A stretch of DNA of 64,000 nt from Nostoc paludosum FACHB-159 (GTDB taxonomy: Bacteria > Cyanobacteriota > Cyanobacteriia > Cyanobacteriales > Nostocaceae), in contig NZ_JACJTU010000042.1 of the NCBI RefSeq assembly GCF_014698835.1, forward strand, positions 1-64,000, read 5' to 3'. The translations under genes and the position numbers were made by a program. Positions 52,030-60,016 of the stretch are shown here, piece by piece (position 1 is the first letter of the stretch; each line of letters opens with the position of its first letter). Below the pieces are notes generated by a model. The model ran no database searches and had not been told where the DNA came from. It saw only the letters and a list, made by a program, of their open reading frames with translations.

Positions 52030-52176
52030 CTTACGCAAGATTAACCTGCTTCTCTGATTTAGACAAGTTCACATGTGTTAGCAAAACTTAAAAATTGCTG
52101 TGTTTACTTGTCCGAACCACTCCTCACACCATTTAGGACGTTTTCTTTTTTCCGGTTCTCCGCGGCTGTCTTGCGT
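52030..52176 (-). ncRNA. Structured leader, candidate ydaO-type (c-di-AMP) riboswitch
   Basis: Reverse strand upstream of the LysM/M23 gene. A closing helix is visible: ACGCAAG (52176-52170) pairs with CTTGCGT (52039-52033). Inside are GCGGAGAACCGG followed by an A-rich loop, TGGTGTGAGGAGT, an inner hairpin with GACAAGT/ACTTGTC arms, and GCAGGTTAATCTTGCGT at the 3' side. The order recalls the ydaO consensus (GGA-GAACC-G, GGGGUGAAU, CAGCUAACC), from memory, and such riboswitches often precede cell-wall hydrolases. The match is partial, so another cis-acting RNA is possible. Confidence 0.4.
52119..52129 (-). promoter_or_regulatory. Perfect complement of the Yfr1 sRNA core in the M23 leader
   Basis: The leader RNA contains GUGUGAGGAGU, exactly complementary to the invariant 11-nt core (ACUCCUCACAC) of the cyanobacterial sRNA Yfr1. 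It lies about 200 nt before the start codon, inside the structured leader. Yfr1 acts by pairing this core with target leaders. Direct pairing is inferred. Confidence 0.5.
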
Positions 52177-52179
52177 CAA

Positions 52180-52715
52180 TCGCGGGGACTTGGCAAATAG
52201 TTAGTTTTGTCAAGTCAATAGTCGCTGCCGAAAATTCAATTGCTGCGACCTCTGGAAAAGTGATGCCCCCTGCTGTAGATCTTTTCAAGATATTTCTACA
52301 CAATCCGTCTTCCCAACACGAGACTTTACGTTGATTATTCCCTAAAAAACAACCGTATTAACAATTGGCTAATTTTAGGGAGTAATTTTGGGGACATTCG
52401 AGTCAGAATAGCTCAAATGCGCTACATGACTTAGTTATAGGGCATTTGTTCCCCAATATGAGATGCCGCAAATTCATCAAAATCTATCATTCAAATTTGG
52501 CATTATCCCGAATTTTATATACAAATTTCTTATAACAAGCCTACCCCTCTTGTAAGTATCTTCCACTACATTTTATTCAAAAATACAATTTTTGGTGTTT
52601 TTTTTGACATTAATTCTGCCGTAACACCAAAATAGCCGCCGCTAAAAATCACCCATTTCATTGGTTTTCAGAAAATATTTAAGTACATATACTTAATAAT
52701 AAATTAGCTAAACAA
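52180..52715. other. Gene-free stretch upstream of the M23 leader
   Basis: About 535 bp that must carry the M23 gene promoter (minus strand). GTCGC ... GCGAC arms (52221-52249) could extend the leader structure. It is AT-rich from 52340 on, with several TATA-like boxes. No open frame with a ribosome binding site on either strand. Confidence 0.4.
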
Positions 52716-53177
52716 CTATTGTAAATAGCCTAATTGACGGCGGCTTTCAAACAAACCGATAGCCACACTTACTGATAGATTCAAGCTCCGAACTCCAGGC
52801 TGACTCATCGGAATATACAGAGTAGCATCACAATGTGACAAAACTTCTGGTGACAAACCAGTGGTTTCACTGCCAAATAGCAACCAATCATCAGCTTGAA
52901 ACTGAAAACTTAGATAATTAATATTTCCGCCGACACTGTAACCCAACCATCTGCCTCCACGCTCGTGATGTACTATTTTGAAGGCTTCTAACGATTCGTG
53001 ATAGTGCAGCTTGACATAAGGCCAGTAATCCAAGCCAGCTCTTTTGAGGTAGCGATCGCTAATTTCAAACCCCAAAGGCCCCACTAAATGTAACTCCGTA
53101 CCCGTAGCCGCACAAGTACGAGCAATATTACCTGTATTAGGAGGAATTTGGGGGTTAACTAAAACTACCTGAGGCAT
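52716..53177 (-). CDS. trmL: tRNA (cytidine(34)-2'-O)-methyltransferase
   Basis: 153 residues, SPOUT class. The first motif, VVLVNPQIPPNTGNIARTCAATG (split, about 4-26), then LHLVGPLGFEISDRYLKRAGLDYW and the knot motifs LFGSETTGLSPEVLSH (about 95-110), IPMSQPGVRSLNLSVSVAIGLFE (split, about 117-139) are characteristic of TrmL. It 2'-O-methylates the wobble nucleotide of tRNA-Leu isoacceptors. It works as a dimer without an extra domain. Monocistronic, 557 bp from gshA. Confidence 0.93.
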   Translation of the reverse strand: MPQVVLVNPQIPPNTGNIARTCAATGTELHLVGPLGFEISDRYLKRAGLDYWPYVKLHYHESLEAFKIVHHERGGRWLGYSVGGNINYLSFQFQADDWLLFGSETTGLSPEVLSHCDATLYIPMSQPGVRSLNLSVSVAIGLFESRRQLGYLQ

Positions 53178-53734
53178 TGTCCGTATAATTTACGTATTGT
53201 ATAAAATAATCTATTGTCAATGTAAAATCTACCAAAAGGCAGAGGTTATTCATAGGTTTTGTTAATAATAATCAAGCATTCCCCATCGATTAGATTTTTA
53301 AAACGAACCGCAAACCCTCTCAGAATAGTACCTGAGAGCGTATTTTACTGGAATCAGTAAATATTAAATTTTATGTAAAGTTAAGTGGCGGCTTGTGTTT
53401 TTTCTACCAAGTACTGTCTGCACAAAAATCTATCATTCGTTTGAAGGCAGCTGTTGATTGGGCATCGGGGATTCGGAGTGTTAGCTGTTGAGTTAGGAGC
53501 ACAGACGCGATTAACCCCAGTCTTTCCAAGAGTTAGGAGTTATTCTCCTTGTCCTCGTACCCTTCGGGATCTTGCTAGGCGCAGCGTCTCCTTTAGGAGA
53601 ACTTTGGATGCTTGCGGCAAGCCCTTCGGTTTCAGCAGTCGCTCATGTGGAAAACCCCCAAGATGGGGCTGCTTCACCGCAAAACGTCTAGGTTGGAAGC
53701 CTAAGTCCCCAATACCCAATCCTACAGTCTTCAC
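53178..53734. repeat. Complex repeat block between trmL and gshA
   Basis: 557 bp. From 53454 to 53725 several dispersed repeats are chained: GAGTTAGGAG units, TCTCCTTTAGGAGA hairpin (53588-53601), GCAAGCCCTTCGGTTTC, ACCCCCAAGATGGGGCTG, and CCCCAATACCCAATCC. A 135-codon open frame on the plus strand (53454-53861) is only a product of this repeat DNA and the reverse of gshA. No gene is supported. Confidence 0.65.
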
Positions 53735-54874
53735 CTACGCCAGCAAAGAGGAACACAATTTGTCTTCGAGTTCGATTTCTCGTTCTTGGGTGGTAGTAAT
53801 AGCCTGGGTAATAACGCACTGGCTGTCAAAACCAACTCTGTGTAGCTGCAACCACTGTTGAGCTTCATTGCCTTCGCGGAGAATTTTATGCAAAGGTGAA
53901 AGGAAACAGCTAAAGCCTTGTTGCTTAGCGATCGCCCAAACATCTTTGTAAATTTGGGCAATCCAATCTCTAGCTGTGATGCTTCTGCCATCTTGCCAAT
54001 GGGTTAGCTGAGCATCAAGACTAGTGGCAGCAGCAGCAGCTTCATTGTCAGCAGTCACAGTGACGAGTTCTTCAGGAGAAAATGAACTTTGGGTTAATGG
54101 GTCGATACTAGGATTTTCGATTATTTGTAACAAACGTGCTTCTAATAAAGCAGTAATCGCTAGTAAGGCTATGGGATCTGTAACTAAATCGCAAATTCGC
54201 AGTTCTAGCCGATTTAGATCGTAGGGACGGCGATCGCCATTTGGTCGCACTGATGCCCATAAATGCCTCACATTTTGCATTGTTCCAGCAGCCAGTTGAT
54301 CTTCCACCCACTGGATATGATGGGCGTGGCTGGCAAATAATGGCACATGTTTAGGGGTTTGCGGGAACACACCCCAACGCGTGGAGTGATAGCCTGTAGC
54401 TTTACCATCCAAAAATGGAGATGAGGCACTTAAGGCTAAAAATAAAGGTGCTTCTAAACGAATCACCCGACACGCCCGCATTAATATTTCTGGGTCGCTA
54501 ATGCCAATATTGATATGTACGCTAGCGGTGACTACCTTTGTGCCGTAGGTTTGCTCGATGTAGTCATGATAGGGGTTGGCTGGATCGGAACGCATAAAGC
54601 GATCGCTCCCACCCAAAGACAGAGTACTTCCCGGTATGAGGGTGTAATTGCCTAAGCGATTGAGGTAGTTTCGCAACGTCCGTCTGGGATGGAGTAGCGC
54701 ACACAATAAATTCTCGTAACTAGCCGATGGCTGGGTTGTATATTCCACATTGCGGCTATCTGGCTCCCGAACAAATCCATCCAAAGCTGCAACAATTTTG
54801 TCGGAGAGACCAACGATTTCACCTTGAGGCGTGCCAGTATACATCTCAATCTCAAAGCCTTTTAATAACACCAC
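53735..54874 (-). CDS. gshA: Glutamate-cysteine ligase (cyanobacterial type)
   Basis: 379 residues, GTG start with an AAGGAG 6 bp upstream. First enzyme of glutathione synthesis, making gamma-glutamylcysteine. Family features: KGFEIEMYTGTPQGEIVGLSDKIV (split, about 5-28), VEYTTQPSASYENLLCALLHPR (split), LSLGGSDRF, VTASVHINIGISDPEILMRACRVIR (split, about 116-140) and LNRLELRICDLVTDPIALLAI (split, about 221-241). It differs from the E. coli type and fits the GCS2-like cyanobacterial enzymes. It supplies thiol for GST family proteins such as that at 13150. The stop lies at the border of a repeat block. Confidence 0.87.
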   Translation of the reverse strand: MVLLKGFEIEMYTGTPQGEIVGLSDKIVAALDGFVREPDSRNVEYTTQPSASYENLLCALLHPRRTLRNYLNRLGNYTLIPGSTLSLGGSDRFMRSDPANPYHDYIEQTYGTKVVTASVHINIGISDPEILMRACRVIRLEAPLFLALSASSPFLDGKATGYHSTRWGVFPQTPKHVPLFASHAHHIQWVEDQLAAGTMQNVRHLWASVRPNGDRRPYDLNRLELRICDLVTDPIALLAITALLEARLLQIIENPSIDPLTQSSFSPEELVTVTADNEAAAAATSLDAQLTHWQDGRSITARDWIAQIYKDVWAIAKQQGFSCFLSPLHKILREGNEAQQWLQLHRVGFDSQCVITQAITTTQEREIELEDKLCSSLLA

Positions 54875-55279
54875 CTTGTTCTCCTTGGCTCTCTGTTGCC
54901 TATAAATTGTATCGAATTAGACGAATCTCTGGATCTATCTTTGATCCAATCAAAGGTTAAGAATCATTGAACCTCCAACTCATCCCAAATCAGGACGACA
55001 AACTTGTGAGTTTATCCTCTGAAAATTTATTAATTTTAAGTATTAAATATATCTTAGCTTATCTACGCACTATATAGTTTTAGCTCGTCTGCGTTCATTG
55101 AATTCCTTTGTTTGATGCAATTAGCATAGACTCTTACGCTTTCACTTGTAGAGTTTTCTATTAGACATCGGCTGCTAATTAAAAACAAAAAGATTTATCT
55201 TTTAGATAGATATTCAGATTTTATGAAGCTGCAAATGAATTGCTAAAATCGGCTTAATTCATTTTCAGGAGAATTAAAA
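54875..55279. other. AT-rich stretch upstream of gshA
   Basis: 405 bp. Promoter area of gshA (minus) and of the small gene at 55280 (plus). TATATAGTTTTAGC and several T-rich tracts are seen, but no clear boxes. Nothing else is supported. Confidence 0.4.
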
Positions 55280-55479
55280 ATGATAACTTGTGTCCTTATT
55301 GGAGATATGTCGTCTGATTCAGCAAGCGAGCAATATCCAACTATCCAAATTTGTATGATTGTCTGGCAGACTATGATAGTGAAGACATATTGAATAGTGT
55401 TTATTTTGACCCAATGTATGGTAACTCTTGTACAGTTTGTCATAAAACCATAGAAGAGCAACAACAAGAACAGGGCTAA
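55280..55479 (+). pseudogene. Small CxxC protein gene with a -1 frameshift
   Basis: The ATG at 55280 has a good CAGGAGAA ribosome binding site (about 55266-55273). The first frame (37 codons, MITCVLIGDMSSDSASEQYP) stops at 55391. From 55354 the other frame reads YDCLADYDSEDILNSVYFDP then MYGNSCTVCHKTIEEQQQEQ and ends at 55479. Adding one base between TGT and ATGATTGT gives about 66 residues with CxDC and CTVC, a two-CxxC zinc-ribbon-like layout. So a single base is probably missing, by mutation or sequencing error. I know no named family. Confidence 0.65.
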
Positions 55480-55558
55480 AATTAACCCAAGGTATGAACT
55501 AAAAATCGGCTATCTTATGCGGCTTAGATAATATCACTGATTTTTCAATGCTTTAAAA

Positions 55559-55630
55559 AGCCCGTGACGAGGATTGAACTCGTGACCTCACCCTTACCAA
55601 GGGTGTGCTCTACCACTGAGCCACACGGGC
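55559..55630 (-). tRNA. tRNA-Thr(GGT)
   Basis: Full cloverleaf on the minus strand: acceptor GCCCGTG/CACGGGC, D-arm with AGTGGTAGA, anticodon stem CACCC/GGGTG with loop TTGGTAA (anticodon GGT), T-arm with GTTCAATCC. The CCA end is not encoded. It lies 83 bp from tRNA-Tyr on the same strand. Confidence 0.95.
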
Positions 55631-55712
55631 GAAACATAAATTTTTTTCTTAGCTAGAATCTTTAGGATTTTTACTTTTACCTAGCTATTATAGCTTATGA
55701 ATTCGTGAGAGG

Positions 55713-55795
55713 TGGGCCGGGCTGGATTTGAACCAGCGTAGGCGCTAGCCAACGGATTTACAGTCCGTCTCCATTAACCACTCGGACACCGACCC
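55713..55795 (-). tRNA. tRNA-Tyr(GTA)
   Basis: Type II tRNA with a long variable arm. Acceptor GGGTCGG/CCGGCCC with one G-U pair, anticodon stem ACGGA/TCCGT with loop CTGTAAA (anticodon GTA), T-arm with GGTTCAAATCC. CCA not encoded. Confidence 0.95.
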
Positions 55796-55867
55796 ATTTG
55801 TCTCACGATTTAACATCATAGCACTAGGTTTTAGAATTTTCAAGTGGGTAGAAAAAAGAAATTTTTG

Positions 55868-55896
55868 GTAGAGACGCAATAAAACCACGTCTCTAC
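55868..55896. repeat. Palindrome of the GTAGAGACG family
   Basis: GTAGAGACG, 11-bp loop, CGTCTCTAC, just beyond the nadA stop, where it may also end transcription. Confidence 0.6.
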
Positions 55897-55918
55897 AAAT
55901 TGTAGAAATTTGTTCTAA

Positions 55919-56893
55919 CTACACACTCATCTCCAACATTCGTTGCATTGGTCGCAGTGCAGCAAGGCGGATATCTTCGGACATGGTAATTTCGGGAGTG
56001 CGATTTTTCATCGCCCAGTAGAGCTTTTCTAGGGTGTTTAACCGCATAAATGGACATTCGTTGCAAGCGCAGTTATTCATTGGCGGGGCGGGGATGAAGC
56101 GCTTTTCGGGAGCTAGTTTTTGCATTTGGTGGATGATCCCAGGCTCCGTTGCCACGATAAATTCCTGAGAGGAACTGTTTTGACAATGTTTGAGCAAAGC
56201 TGCTGTGGAACCAATAAAGCTGGCGTGGCGCAATACACTAGTTTCACATTCTGGGTGGGCGATCGCCTCTGCTTGTGGGTGGGCAATTTTTAACTCGACT
56301 ATTTTCTTTTCGGAAAACGTTTCATGGACAATACAGCTACCTTGCCACAGCACCAAGTTTCGTCCAGTTTGTTCCATGACGTAGCGCCCCAAATTTCGAT
56401 CCGGGGCAAAAATAATCGGCTGGTCTTTGGGTATTTGCTGTACGATCTTCACAGCATTAGAACTAGTACAAATAATATCGCTCATTGCCTTGATTTCAGC
56501 AGAGCAGTTGATGTAAGACACCACTAGATGATCTGGATGCGCTGCTTTAAAAGCTGCAAATTCCTTTGGCGGACAACTATCTGCTAAAGAGCAACCAGCA
56601 TTCAGATCTGGTAAAAGTACCAATTTATCTGGATTAAGTATCTTTGCTGTTTCTGCCATGAAGTGAACACCAGCAAAGACAATTACATCTGCACTGGTCT
56701 TTTGGGCTGCTTTCGCCAGCTGTAATGAATCGCCAATAAAGTCTGCAATATCTTGAATATCTGGCTCTTGATAGTAATGCGCCAGAATCACCGCGTTAAG
56801 TTCTTTTTTTAGACTCTCAATGGCGCCAAACAAATCTAATGGTAGTTCACCCGGTTGGGTTTTTTCTCGTTGAGCTAGTGCAGTGGTAAACAC
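55919..56893 (-). CDS. nadA: Quinolinate synthase A
   Basis: 324 residues, GTG start. It condenses iminoaspartate with dihydroxyacetone phosphate to quinolinate, the first ring of NAD synthesis. The three cluster ligands of the oxygen-sensitive 4Fe-4S centre are Cys101 (NAGCSLAD), Cys187 (WQGSCIVHE) and Cys280 (ACNECPFM). HPEC at 213-216, NSSSQEFIVATEPG and MNNCACNECP are family-typical. NadB is not encoded nearby. The gene is divergent from a metallophosphoesterase gene. No membrane segment. Confidence 0.94.
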   Translation of the reverse strand: MFTTALAQREKTQPGELPLDLFGAIESLKKELNAVILAHYYQEPDIQDIADFIGDSLQLAKAAQKTSADVIVFAGVHFMAETAKILNPDKLVLLPDLNAGCSLADSCPPKEFAAFKAAHPDHLVVSYINCSAEIKAMSDIICTSSNAVKIVQQIPKDQPIIFAPDRNLGRYVMEQTGRNLVLWQGSCIVHETFSEKKIVELKIAHPQAEAIAHPECETSVLRHASFIGSTAALLKHCQNSSSQEFIVATEPGIIHQMQKLAPEKRFIPAPPMNNCACNECPFMRLNTLEKLYWAMKNRTPEITMSEDIRLAALRPMQRMLEMSV

Positions 56894-57013
56894 AGTTATG
56901 GGTTGCTCTTAGTTGCAATTTGTAGTCTTGTTGAATTAATTATAGTAGTTTTTACCAAAAATAGTGGGAAGTTGATTTTCTAGAGATAATGTCCAAATCC
57001 GGCTGAGTTTCCT

Positions 57014-57973
57014 ATGCTGGAGATAGACGGCAAGGAAAGTGGCATGACCAGTCAGAAAACTCATTCGATAACCCTCAAAATTGCTGTAGTTGGAGATGTT
57101 CACGACCAATGGGAAGTAGAAGATGGCATCGCACTCAAGCATTTGGGTGTTGATTTAGTGCTGTTTGTCGGGGATTTTGGTAACGAGTCAGTGGAAGTGG
57201 TAAAAGCGATCGCTTCCCTCGATATCCCCAAAGCAGCAGTTATGGGCAACCACGATGCTTGGTTCACAGCTACGGAATGGGGACGCAAAAAGTGTCCCTA
57301 CGACCGTTCCAAGGAAGACTGGGTACAGGAACAACTCGATTTATTAGGCCCTGCCCATGTTGGTTACGGTAAATTGGATTTTCCGGCTTGGGAATTAACT
57401 GTAGTGGGGGGTCGTCCTTTTACTTGGGGCGGCCCGGAATGGAAATTTGCGGATATCTGTCGCGAACGTTATGGTGTGACAGATTTGGAAGAATCTGCCG
57501 ATCGCATCGTCAAAGCGGTTAAAAGCGCTGCTTACCAGACGATTATTTTTCTGGGTCATAACGGGCCTAGTGGGTTGGGCGATCGGCCAGAAGATCCCTG
57601 CGGCAAAGACTGGCATCCTATTGGTGGCGACTTTGGCGATCCAGATTTTGCTGAGGCGATTTCTCAGGCTGTTACTGCTGGTAAAACCATTCCACTAGTG
57701 ACATTTGGTCACATGCACCGAACTTTACGGCACACGAAGAAAGAACTGCGAAAGCCCGTTTTTAGAAGCCCTGAGGGAACAATTTACTTGAATGCGGCTA
57801 CTGTGCCCAGGATAGTGGAAAATGATGGCGAGAAGCTGCGTAATTTTTCCTTAGTTTCTTTAGAGGCTGGTGTGGTTAGCCAAGCTTCTTTAGTGTGGGT
57901 GGGGAATGACTTTCAGGTGGTCTCAGAGGAAATTTTCTACGAGCGTTCGCATTCTGTTGTGCAACCTGCGTAG
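57014..57973 (+). CDS. Metallophosphoesterase, TIGR04168 type
   Basis: 319 residues. It carries the calcineurin-like phosphoesterase motifs: VGDVHDQW (about 27-34), FVGDFGNESVEVV (about 52-64), GNHDAWFTA (about 77-85), LGHNGPSGLG (about 184-193) and GHMHRTL (about 235-241), which give the two-metal site. The domain type TIGR04168 (cyanobacteria and plastid-bearing eukaryotes) is recalled from memory. Substrate unknown. A start at the inner ATG (57044, MTSQKT) is also possible. Neighbour nadA is divergent, and tRNA-Ser follows. Confidence 0.82.
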   Translation: MLEIDGKESGMTSQKTHSITLKIAVVGDVHDQWEVEDGIALKHLGVDLVLFVGDFGNESVEVVKAIASLDIPKAAVMGNHDAWFTATEWGRKKCPYDRSKEDWVQEQLDLLGPAHVGYGKLDFPAWELTVVGGRPFTWGGPEWKFADICRERYGVTDLEESADRIVKAVKSAAYQTIIFLGHNGPSGLGDRPEDPCGKDWHPIGGDFGDPDFAEAISQAVTAGKTIPLVTFGHMHRTLRHTKKELRKPVFRSPEGTIYLNAATVPRIVENDGEKLRNFSLVSLEAGVVSQASLVWVGNDFQVVSEEIFYERSHSVVQPA

Positions 57974-58050
57974 ATGATAGGATATAGTATTATCTGTCAG
58001 CTTTGGCGCTAACCGACAAATGTGGGTAGCCAGTAGCTCGACAGTTTATT

Positions 58051-58135
58051 GGAGAGGTGGCAGAGTGGTCGATTGCGTCCGACTTGAAATCGGATGAACC
58101 GAAAGGTTCCGGGAGTTCGAATCTCCCCTTCTCCG
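58051..58135 (+). tRNA. tRNA-Ser(TGA)
   Basis: 85 nt, type II tRNA. Acceptor GGAGAGG/CCTTCTCC region, anticodon stem CCGA/TCGG with loop CTTGAAA (anticodon TGA), long variable arm around GAACCGAAAGGTTC, T-arm with AGTTCGAATCT. Any ORF overlapping it here is not a gene. Confidence 0.95.
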
Positions 58136-58246
58136 TTGAGAAATTAAAAAATATACAACCCCACACTAAAAGTCAAAAAGGTTTTTTAAGTAGGCGCACA
58201 ACAGAAGAAAAAGGCCGAAAAACACCATTGATTTCTTGGTAATTCC

Positions 58247-59845
58247 CTAACTCAACTGTGCCACGAGTTGATTTTCTAAAAGAGTATCATTCGTTAATAA
58301 GTCCTCAACGGTAATTCGCAAAAAGCGTTGTTCATCAACTTGAAACAAGATTTTAATTCGATCGCTCCCAGGATATCCGCTTGGTGTGAGTTGGGCAATT
58401 GTTCTGGCACCTTCTCTGTCGTTGAGGGGTTTGACAGTAGTTTCACTACTCTCAGTACGACGAGTAATCAAGCGATCGCCATCAAAATAAACTTCCGTAT
58501 TACCTGTATCTGCTCCCAATTCTCCCATAATTAATTCAATGCTTGGCTGATTTTCTACAGAAGCGCCTAACACTAATTCCACTGGCTGACTCATGGGATA
58601 TGGCTGTCCAGCTTTAATTATCGGATGCCAATGGTGGCGTTGATTGCGGCGATCCCAGTAGCGAATGCCATAGCTATGGTAGAGAAAGTCTTTGATTTCA
58701 ATGCCTTGGGCGATTTGTAATGCACCTTGGGCGATCGCTTCAAAGGGACGTTCGCAACGGATTTTTTCTGGCTCAAAATACTGTTTAATCCATGTCTGCA
58801 CTGCTGGCAATTGTACAGTTCCACCAACTAATAAAACTGCATTAATATCTGCAATTTCTATTCCTTGGCGTCTTGCTTGTTGCAACAATGTTGTCATTGA
58901 TTCATCTAATAACTCAAAAAATGCGTGTTCTTTGAGGACATTTTCAAAAGTGTCGCGGTTCAATTCCAGTTCATAACTTTCAAATGTTTCATCATCAAAA
59001 TAAACTTCGCTGGCTTGAGTTTGAGTTGATAGCTGAATTTTTACCCGTTCTGCCAATCTTGTTGTCAAAGGACTTACCGCCAGCCCTTGAGTTTTGGCAA
59101 AGTGATCTATTAACCAATTATCAATATCAGTACCGCCCAAATTCTGCCCTGCTTTCGCCAAGACACGGGCTGTTTTGACTTTTTGTTTTGAATCTTCAGC
59201 TAAGGATTTATTACCCCATTTCAGAAGAAATCCCACAGGTTTTGTAGTTGCTTGAACGCTTCGATCCAACCTGACAAGGGATAAATCCAAAGTTCCGCCA
59301 CCAAAGTCAATTACCAAGAGAATTTCTCGATCTGCCAAGCCATAACCCAAGGCGGCGGCTGTTGGTTCATCCAGCATTCGCACTTGTTGGACTTTTAGGG
59401 ATTGGCAAACTTTTCCTAGCCAATGACGATAGGCTTCAAAACTATCTACGGGTACCGTTAACACTAGAGAATCTAAACCGCCTTCCAGAGGTGCTAGTTC
59501 CTCAATCACTTGGGTGAGAAACCATTGTCCTACTTGCTCAAAGGTGACTATTTGCCCATCTATTTCGGGTAAGAAACCTTGAATATTTGCGCCGATAGCG
59601 CGCTTGAAGCTGCGGAAAAATCTAGTTTCGCCCTTGAGGTCAAGACCGCGATCGCGTACTTGTTGGCCGACTAAGATTTTATTTTGTGTTGCGTCTTCAA
59701 CATAAAGCAAGCTCGGAATCAGTGGTGGATTGAGACTTTGTTTAATTGATAAACCAGGTAAATTCAGGGTTTCTGGCTGCTGGGTTACAGGGTTCCAACG
59801 AGCAATGACTGTGTTGCTAGTACCAAAATCGATTGCGATCGCCAT
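58247..59845 (-). CDS. Hsp70-like protein (DnaK family, short form)
   Basis: 532 residues, shorter than DnaK (about 630-640). Nucleotide-binding domain: AIDFGTSNTVIARW (phosphate 1, about 3-16), LVIDFGGGTLDLSLV (phosphate 2, about 178-192), DEPTAAALGYGL (about 158-169), VLLVGGTVQLPAVQ (adenosine motif, about 330-343). The C-terminal about 130 residues are a beta-rich segment like a reduced substrate-binding domain, without the DnaK helical lid and without EEVD. Such proteins are abundant in cyanobacteria; the partner (J-protein or nucleotide exchange factor) is not in the window. Role in folding or assembly inferred. Confidence 0.85.
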   Translation of the reverse strand: MAIAIDFGTSNTVIARWNPVTQQPETLNLPGLSIKQSLNPPLIPSLLYVEDATQNKILVGQQVRDRGLDLKGETRFFRSFKRAIGANIQGFLPEIDGQIVTFEQVGQWFLTQVIEELAPLEGGLDSLVLTVPVDSFEAYRHWLGKVCQSLKVQQVRMLDEPTAAALGYGLADREILLVIDFGGGTLDLSLVRLDRSVQATTKPVGFLLKWGNKSLAEDSKQKVKTARVLAKAGQNLGGTDIDNWLIDHFAKTQGLAVSPLTTRLAERVKIQLSTQTQASEVYFDDETFESYELELNRDTFENVLKEHAFFELLDESMTTLLQQARRQGIEIADINAVLLVGGTVQLPAVQTWIKQYFEPEKIRCERPFEAIAQGALQIAQGIEIKDFLYHSYGIRYWDRRNQRHHWHPIIKAGQPYPMSQPVELVLGASVENQPSIELIMGELGADTGNTEVYFDGDRLITRRTESSETTVKPLNDREGARTIAQLTPSGYPGSDRIKILFQVDEQRFLRITVEDLLTNDTLLENQLVAQLS

Positions 59846-60016
59846 ATTTTATCAAGAAGGAATTCACAAGTCAGAATGGGCTACGCCCCGCTGCGCTAAC
59901 AGGAGTCAGGAGTTAGATTGGCTGTTGATCAAATAGTGAAACAGCACGCTAAATTTTTCATTCAGTAGTTAACATACACTATTGAGTCCTACTCCGAACT
60001 GATTGCATCTAAATTC

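Noticed and set aside
52100..52150. Plus-strand ACTCCTCACAC, which equals the Yfr1 core, taken as a Yfr1 gene
   Set aside because: No flanking hairpin and no 3' terminator stem with T tract follow on the plus strand; the AT-rich CTTTTTT run lacks a stem. The minus-strand reading (a leader target site) explains it better.
53454..53861. 135-codon plus-strand frame
   Set aside because: Built from dispersed repeats and the reverse of the gshA end; no ribosome binding site and no family-like motif.
58057..58242. 61-codon frame across tRNA-Ser
   Set aside because: It overlaps a complete tRNA gene and has no conserved feature.
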